Source of the DNA: Opisthorchis felineus | Lineage: Eukaryota; Platyhelminthes; Trematoda; Opisthorchiida; Opisthorchiidae | DNA length: 64,000 bases | Reading direction: 5' to 3' | NCBI GenBank assembly: GCA_004794785.1 | Contig: SJOL01003782.1 | Span: forward strand, 119,245 to 183,244 | Shown: one piece after another, positions 58,215 to 64,000 of the stretch | Position numbering within the stretch: position 1 is the stretch's first letter | How the letters are laid out: each line of letters starts with the position of its first letter | Notes under the pieces: generated by a model | What the model was told of the DNA's origin: nothing | The model's input: only the letters and a program-made list of their open reading frames with translations | Databases searched by the model: none | Made by a program: the position numbers and the translations under genes

Positions 58215-59808
58215 ATACGGAAGAAACTAATCTGATTTTGCGAAAGACACTAAGCATGAGTCTTGCGCTGAAGGAAGCAGATTCTAGGAAGGAAGCATTG
58301 CATTCTCTTGGGTATTGTGGGATTCGTGAATTGCTTGGAGACAAAAAAAGCTATTTTATTTCGTTCGATGGTGCTTGCGACACGCGGAATACAAGATCTG
58401 TGCGCCCAGAAAATATGCCATTCTATCGGAGAACGCGATACACAGAAATTAACGGTGAACTTACATAAAGCATAGTAAGAAGATGAAACAAATGAAGGTA
58501 AGTTCTCCCGCCTGTGATTCGGTGCGTGTGAGGACCATCTGGAAGCATTGAGGACAATAGGTCACATATGGGTCCCGTCCTGCAACCTCATATTCTGGGT
58601 GGGGAACGGGTTCCGCAGTAATCACAACAGCTAAATTGGAGAGGAGCCAGAAGGGAACTCAATCGGTTAATAAAGGAACAGATGAAAACTATCGAAAAGC
58701 GAACGACACGGAGAATCGAACAGATATTCCTACAGACTCTTATTCACACCATATTTTCAATATTGATGTAGCAAGTATCATCAAAAAATCACGCCGAATG
58801 TCTCATTGCCTTGGCAAGTGTACCTCAATACTCATCAACAAAACATTACTGAATCACCACATAAACTGGGGGCCTTGAATAAAGATTCACGAACATAGAA
58901 GCCGGGACCCCGTCGGAAACCAACATGAGACCTCAATACTCAAACACACAAACGCCTACACCAGGGTAGATTCCAGGTTGCACTTGGTGAATACAGTACC
59001 TTCCCAATTAAAGATAGCTCATTCCCAGGAAACGACTTTGGCGAAGCGAGTAATTCTAGATGTGCCCTTCGAAACGCAGCAACAAGCGTTCTCCAACGGG
59101 CACCTATCCTTCAAAATGAACTGCGTGTTGATTACCCAGCTAGATGATTTTACCATACCACGCCGTGGACATGCAGCAAGCAATGACCAGCCATATTGTT
59201 CCAGTTCCGTTCGGCCGAGGAATAAGACCAATAGAATGCACGTAGTTTCATAAATATGGATGAGTAGCAAACATGCTCAGCCGACTACTGAATCACAGAA
59301 GATATCTTCTGCGTCTATGTCCACATAGCAACAAGTATGCAACTTATCGAGATGGAGCTTGGCAGCCGATTTCCAGGTAACCTAGGATAGTCGAAAACGA
59401 TTTCCGACTAAAAGGATGATTGATTATTCACCCGTCGTTTTCAAATCTTCCTCTTCAAGGTGCCCATCAGTATAAAGCCTGTGCTGACCAGGGTATAAGC
59501 TGTTTCCAGCTCACCCTAGAAAATATATAGATATCGGGTTGTTACAGCTGTCATATGCACAATTCTTTGCCAATACAACATAGTCGGTCCTCATCTAACA
59601 AGCGAAAAGTTTCGGGTGCCACAAATTCGTAGCTTGTTGGGCGAAGTGATTTTATTACTTTCTCCAACCTCCTAATTACTTATGTCAAGTGAAGTAGGGC
59701 GAGAACGTTCAAACTGCCCTGGCATAAACTATGACGGAAGGCGCACTATGCCCGTGAGAATGGCGTTCAAAAGCCAACCGTACAAACAAGTTCTACGTTT
59801 AGATAAAT
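58215..59808. other. No recognisable gene
   Basis: Short frames on both strands (for example 58636-58878 plus), none with a known motif. Confidence 0.4.
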
Positions 59809-59822
59809 AGTCGTACAATTAA
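59809..59822. repeat. Left target-site duplication of a fold-back element
   Basis: AGTCGTACAATTAA, repeated exactly at 60010-60023. Confidence 0.88.
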
Positions 59823-60009
59823 ATGGAAAAAATTTGGAACCGATTGAGAAGTCATCGTTTCAGAAAGGCTTGGTAAACAATCGGTAGTTTTTAATTGGGC
59901 AACGTTTCGCTTTTGACACAAAAGCTTGGCCTGATGAAGCTTTTGTGTCAAAAGCGAAACGTTGCCCAATTAAAAACTACCGATTGTTTAACAAGCCCTT
60001 CTGAAACGA
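59823..60009. mobile_element. 187-bp fold-back element, probably Penelope-derived
   Basis: Near-perfect inverted repeat. The inner arms of 49 bp (59879-59927 and 59937-59985) are fully complementary around a 9-bp centre. The complementarity continues outward with a few mismatches to about 59854 and 60007 (GTTTCAGAA(A/G)GGCTTG(G/T)TAAACAATCGG). About 30 bp at the left (59823-59852) have no partner. The right arm carries a complete hammerhead core. Direct 14-bp duplications flank it, so it inserted as a unit. No coding sequence is present. Its build (inverted terminal segments, hammerhead, target duplication) parallels the element at 53540-55052. Confidence 0.85.
59924..59971 (+). ncRNA. Hammerhead ribozyme with complete core
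   Basis: In order: 5' stem I strand CTTGGC, core CTGATGA (59931-59937), an A, stem II GCTTTTG/CAAAAGC closed by TGT, core GAA, a two-base-pair stem III (ACGT), cleavage-position U, and 3' stem I strand GCCCAA. The last pairs with TTGGC with one bulged C. All invariant hammerhead residues appear present. The very short stem III is the form known from Penelope-like elements and usually needs dimerisation to cleave well. The same DNA can also fold into the long palindromic hairpin, which would compete. Confidence 0.7.
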
Positions 60010-60023
60010 AGTCGTACAATTAA
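60010..60023. repeat. Right target-site duplication of the fold-back element
   Basis: AGTCGTACAATTAA, exact copy of 59809-59822. Confidence 0.88.
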
Positions 60024-63000
60024 TTTGTGAGATAAGTTTGGTTTGAGGGTTGTTTGTTTTTCCATCCCCGAACTGCATGGTATCCGTCAAACATTGCGGT
60101 TGGTTCACCTGCAAGGACCAGCGAACCTGACCGACAGTGACGTTAGTATAAATTACGTACACAACGAACATCACTCCCTCCTGTGTTTTCAATGTGAGGA
60201 TAATCGCCAGCAGTGCGCCAACCAAAATCCGCATTTTTATTATAGCCTAATTCATCTACCCCAGGGATAGTGAGATTTCCGGACATCCGTTATATTCACT
60301 ACCTACTCAGTTACATTACTTTTTCCAGATACCCGAAAACGACAACCATGTCTAAATAGTTGCATATGTAGATTCAGTGATCCGTCGCCCATTATAAGAC
60401 ACACCAGTCCCGACTACTGTGTGGACAGCCATGTGAATTTGTCCCTCTGGGAGTAAAGTTAAATGCGAATGTCCACTGCATACGTTAGCCCTATCTGTTC
60501 GCATGCACCAAACCCGTAAACAGTTGACACCGAACTTCTGGGAAATCGTGCCGGAATCTTGCTCCACCTAAACCTTCTGGTGGGAGTCGTGATTTGTTGG
60601 TCGTGTGAGGCACTGAGTGACTTGGGCAAGTGCGCGATCGAGTGTGATATCTAGGCTTAGTGCAGCAAAGAAACACTACTTCTTACCCCATGTGAAATAA
60701 CATAACCTGTAAACTGCGTTTTTCTACAGTAAATAATCATACTAACAGGATACTGCATGAGTAGAGGTCTTTTATGCTTCCGGAATCATCGTTTGTTGCC
60801 GTCTGATGGTCCCTACCCAGTATAATTCTGAAGGTTCACGACCCAGATTCCGATCGAGACGGCACACAACAACCACTGAGCTACCAGCAGAATTTAATCT
60901 GGTTTACACGCGCCATGACACATAATGCAGCTCAACAAATGGGGAGTATCGAGAGGTGTCAAACCAATACGAATACACCACTAACTGATGTTCCGGTGAG
61001 AAACAGGACCCGGACACAACGAACGGAAAGTGCATGCCACTAACACGTCAACGATTGTTACGTGGGTGGGAATTCTGTCCATAGTTGAACCGACTTATCG
61101 GTTGTCTGCTAGACTAGTCCCAATAAGCAGCTGGTCTAGTAGTCAGTCCTTTCGATAGAGTAGCACGACTACTGCCCTCCCTTATACTGCGACGCCTAAC
61201 TCTGGTACGTGAAACACCTATCTGATACCACCATCCAGGATTTCCACCAGGAATCGGTTGCATTTATTACAGCTCCACATTATGCCGGCCAACAACTGCT
61301 GCGTTCCTCGAGTTCAGTGGGTCCTTCGACTGTGTAGGTGGATTAACTCTCCTAAATGGAGAAAGAGTAATGCCCTTAGCGTTTGTAAATATACTTGGTA
61401 TTCCAGTTCAACACTCCTGCTTACGTTTAAGCTCACAAAAATTTCCCACAATTAGTGGGAGTTGTCAGAGGTGTCGTCTGTCTGCTTTTTAGTTCAATAA
61501 TGTCGCTAATATAGTCATGCGATGCACACTTCAAGATACTATAAATAATGGGACCAATATAGCACCTGGAGAAAGGTTGGCTCACCAAGACCAAACCAGG
61601 ACAACACATTTTGCCATTCGGCGGTGTACTCTGAAAGAAATGTTGTAAGTGGTCCCATGTTTCGGATTCCGCTCCGCACTTCCAAAGTTAACGATATTGC
61701 TTCAGGGTTTTCAACGGCCTCGTTCCCCCCCCCCCAGTAAAACTTCAAAGCGAAAAGTTTGAGTTAGTCGATCGGTTCATGTACCTTCACAAGTGCACAA
61801 GCGGTGAATGCACCGCAACCGATTACTTCAATGAACTTATCATCGAAGCATGGGCGATTTTTGCAAAAACCCATAGTTTGCAGCATCATTAACGAAGTTT
61901 CGCTGAAGGGTTGCGTATAGATGATACCTGTAAGAGCAGTCAATCTTATGGTTCCGAAGCTCGGTGCCTTGGTCCTAGGGACCCTAAACTCCACCAGACA
62001 TTCTACAGCCATTGCTTTCGTAGCATAGCGCCAGGTGGCTGATTGCAGCACGTATGCAGCGAAATAATGCGTTAGAGAGCAGTTGGTAAGGAGCCAGAAT
62101 CCAAAAAAACTAGGCAATTAAGTCTGTCGAGTTACTTTGATTAGGACATATAACATGTATGTACTAACAAACACAGTCCACAAAAGGAAGTGTGATTTTC
62201 CGTTCCAAACCCCTACTGTCCGAAAACGGGCTACAAGGGTGGCCCATCACACGGTAATGCGAAATGAAAACAACTGCAGTCAAAATGGGTGCTGTACAAT
62301 CTTCGCGGAGTTGAGTTCACGTGATTCTCATTGCACATTGGAAACCCTACAGAATGTGACGAGTTCAGGTGTGAGCATCCTCCCGTTGCTTAGCTACAAC
62401 TGGGTGTTACACTTAGAGCTTGTGTTGGGTAAAGCTCGCAAGGGAAGCTGGATCAATCTCCCTGGCAACATCACGCGGCAACATGATGCTCAGATATGTA
62501 CAAAGACGTAAGCAACTCTTCCTTGATTCTATTCTATAAGAGCATACGGCATATTTCGCACAAAGTCCTCATACTCCGTTTTCTTTCCAATATTTACTAG
62601 GGTGTTCTTACTCATGGTTGTATAAAAGTTAAGCAGTATTATTCGCCAGAAACTGATTGCCATCGATGGCGATGAGGATATAGACAGTGACTCAAAGTGA
62701 AGTAAAGTTGACAGCTGAACAAAGCCGCTATTTCTAGCACCACTACCCCTGGGTGGGATGCTAAAAACCTGCTTAGAGCACACGCATATTGCAACAAGTT
62801 TGTTACCCACTGACGACGCAGAGAATGTCACCGACAAACTATCGATCTTTTACATTGCGTGCAATGGCACTTGCATCTGCGTCAACGGTTATGTGGGCAG
62901 AACAAAAAGTTACTTGAGTAAGTATAAGTATAAGTGTAAGTCTTCTGAGTCAGTAAGGCCACACATCACAAGTGATACGGAAAACAGCCAAAGTGCATCC

Positions 63001-63223
63001 CATCTTAAGCAATCGCAAGGCACATGATCCAGACGGGCTATATATCGAATCCGCGGGGTTCGTCCTGTTATGTGGCACCAACTCCTTCTCTCCAGGCATT
63101 TTCGATTGGGTCGTTCGGAAATTTGTGAGTCACAAGGTCAACTTGCCTTGAGAAGTGGATGGCTACACAATTGTTGATCCTCATTTCGTCTTCAAATGGT
63201 TGACTGTTTTCACTAAACACCTC
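60024..63223. other. No recognisable gene
   Basis: Open frames of 100-125 codons (62117-61764 minus, 62137-62511 plus, 62837-62529 minus) carry no motif I recognise. A run of 13 C lies near 61724-61736. No transposon is evident. Confidence 0.4.
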
Positions 63224-63232
63224 TGAATCCAC

Positions 63233-63427
63233 AGAGCTCAAGAAAATTCAGTGATTAAGACGGGAACTCGCAGACCGAAAGGTACGTGGTTCGAACCAAG
63301 CCTCTGCATTTCAATTGTTCCTGTCCAGGCTTGCGCAACATGGCAGTATCCCAGCCCTCGTGCTTCCTTCGTATAGCATAGCAGCTATGAACCGAAAGGG
63401 TGTTAAAGTTGAACGATTATTATATTT
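63233..63427 (+). mobile_element. tRNA-derived SINE with perfect target-site duplication
   Basis: Starts AGAGCTCAAGAAAATTCAGT (second head type), with B box GGTTCGAACCA, body TCCAGGCTTGCGCAACATGG and 3' part GAACCGAAAGGGTGTTAAAG, then TTGAACGATTATTATATTT. It is bounded by TGAATCCAC at 63224-63232 and 63428-63436. Confidence 0.92.
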
Positions 63428-63436
63428 TGAATCCAC

Positions 63437-63754
63437 CATGTGCATTGTAATAAGTGGTGGCTGAAAAGATCATCACTAGTGTTACCATCGGAAATATTTG
63501 TCCTCTTACTATGACGAACGATTCAGATCCAACCAGTACCTCCACTTCTGAGTGGAAGGTGGGTAGAGAAGCACCGGTAAGCACAACTGTCTACAAGAGT
63601 ACCCGAAATAAATGTTTGCTTGAATGTGACAAAATTCTCAGGTCAGAGGATGTGAACACAGCGTCACTCTAACAACTACAAACCTTCGCTCATAAGGTGC
63701 AGTCCGTCTTTCTTCGTGAATTTGAATTCCGTAGAGGACCTGCCGTAGACCCTG
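63437..63754. other. No recognisable gene
   Basis: A short Ser/Thr-rich frame on the plus strand (63454-63672) has no motif I recognise. Confidence 0.35.
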
Positions 63755-64000
63755 AATGCATCATCATCATCATCAAAGACAGCAACATCAGTGTTGACAC
63801 TGAGGAGGGAGTGGATCTTGTGCTGGCCTATGTCGAGCGTTCTGAGGTGCCTACACCTCCAAGCGCTCAATCAGACAATCTGGAAAGAAACTGACAGCAC
63901 GAACGCCACTGACATCGATTAGCCGCCATTTCTTGCAACGTCTCCAGCCAAGCACAGGCGGGGTCACGGGGGCCCCATCCTGGAAGGCGCACAACACCAA
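63755..64000 (-). mobile_element. RTE-clade LINE 3' end, cut by the window edge
   Basis: On the plus strand CATCATCATCATCATC leads into GACAGCAACATCAGTGTTGA and CTGAGGTGCCTACACCTCCA, then GAAACTGACAGCACGAACGC and CTGGAAGGCGCACAACACC. These are the 3' tail, short untranslated region and C-terminal codons of an RTE element reading on the minus strand. The sequence is closest to the subfamily of 31735-34800. The rest lies outside the window. Confidence 0.85.

Noticed and set aside
58204..58344. Upstream 47 residues of the long minus-strand frame as part of the RTE protein
   Set aside because: The target duplication places the element boundary at 58203, so the extra codons are host DNA that happens to stay open.
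1..64000. CRISPR arrays, bacterial operons, rRNA genes
   Set aside because: The window has spliced exons and eukaryotic retrotransposons. No regularly spaced repeats with unique spacers and no rRNA sequence were seen. tRNA-like promoter boxes belong to SINEs.

Overview
The window looks like a piece of a digenean trematode (fluke) nuclear genome. It has short exons separated by kilobase introns with GT..AG borders, no bacterial-style gene packing, and a dense load of degenerate retrotransposons of the kinds described from flukes: RTE-clade (SR2-like) LINEs, CR1-clade LINEs, a Ty3/gypsy element of CsRn1 type, Penelope-like elements and tRNA-derived SINEs. I cannot name the genus from sequence alone.

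Layout. 1-430 is a tandemly duplicated segment with (ATT)n tails. 432-11424 has no gene I can recognise. 11425-30590 is a retrotransposon graveyard: RTE fragments, three catalytically dead CR1 copies on the minus strand, a Ty3/gypsy pol remnant split by a SINE, and several more SINEs. 31414-48426 (plus strand) holds the one gene I can identify with confidence, the spliceosome-associated cyclophilin CWC27. All eight coding exons join in frame to 490 codons plus a stop. Its introns 1 and 2 are packed with RTE and SINE copies. 48427-53526 holds only small RTE remnants. 53540-55052 is a Penelope-like element with a 603-bp inverted repeat, a GIY-YIG coding remnant, hammerhead-ribozyme-like motifs and a 13-bp target-site duplication. 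55690-58203 holds two RTE copies, one a fresh-looking insertion with an 11-bp duplication. Between them lies a candidate small two-exon gene (56570-56912). 59823-60009 is a 187-bp fold-back element flanked by a 14-bp duplication and carrying a complete hammerhead core. 60024-64000 is mostly unassigned, with one SINE bounded by a perfect 9-bp duplication and the 3' end of another RTE at the window edge.

How the parts relate: CWC27 is a host pre-mRNA splicing factor. The RTE elements encode endonuclease plus reverse transcriptase and could have mobilised themselves; nearly all copies are broken. The SINEs carry RNA polymerase III A and B boxes and depend on a partner LINE that I cannot identify here. 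The two fold-back elements are the most unusual structures in the window.
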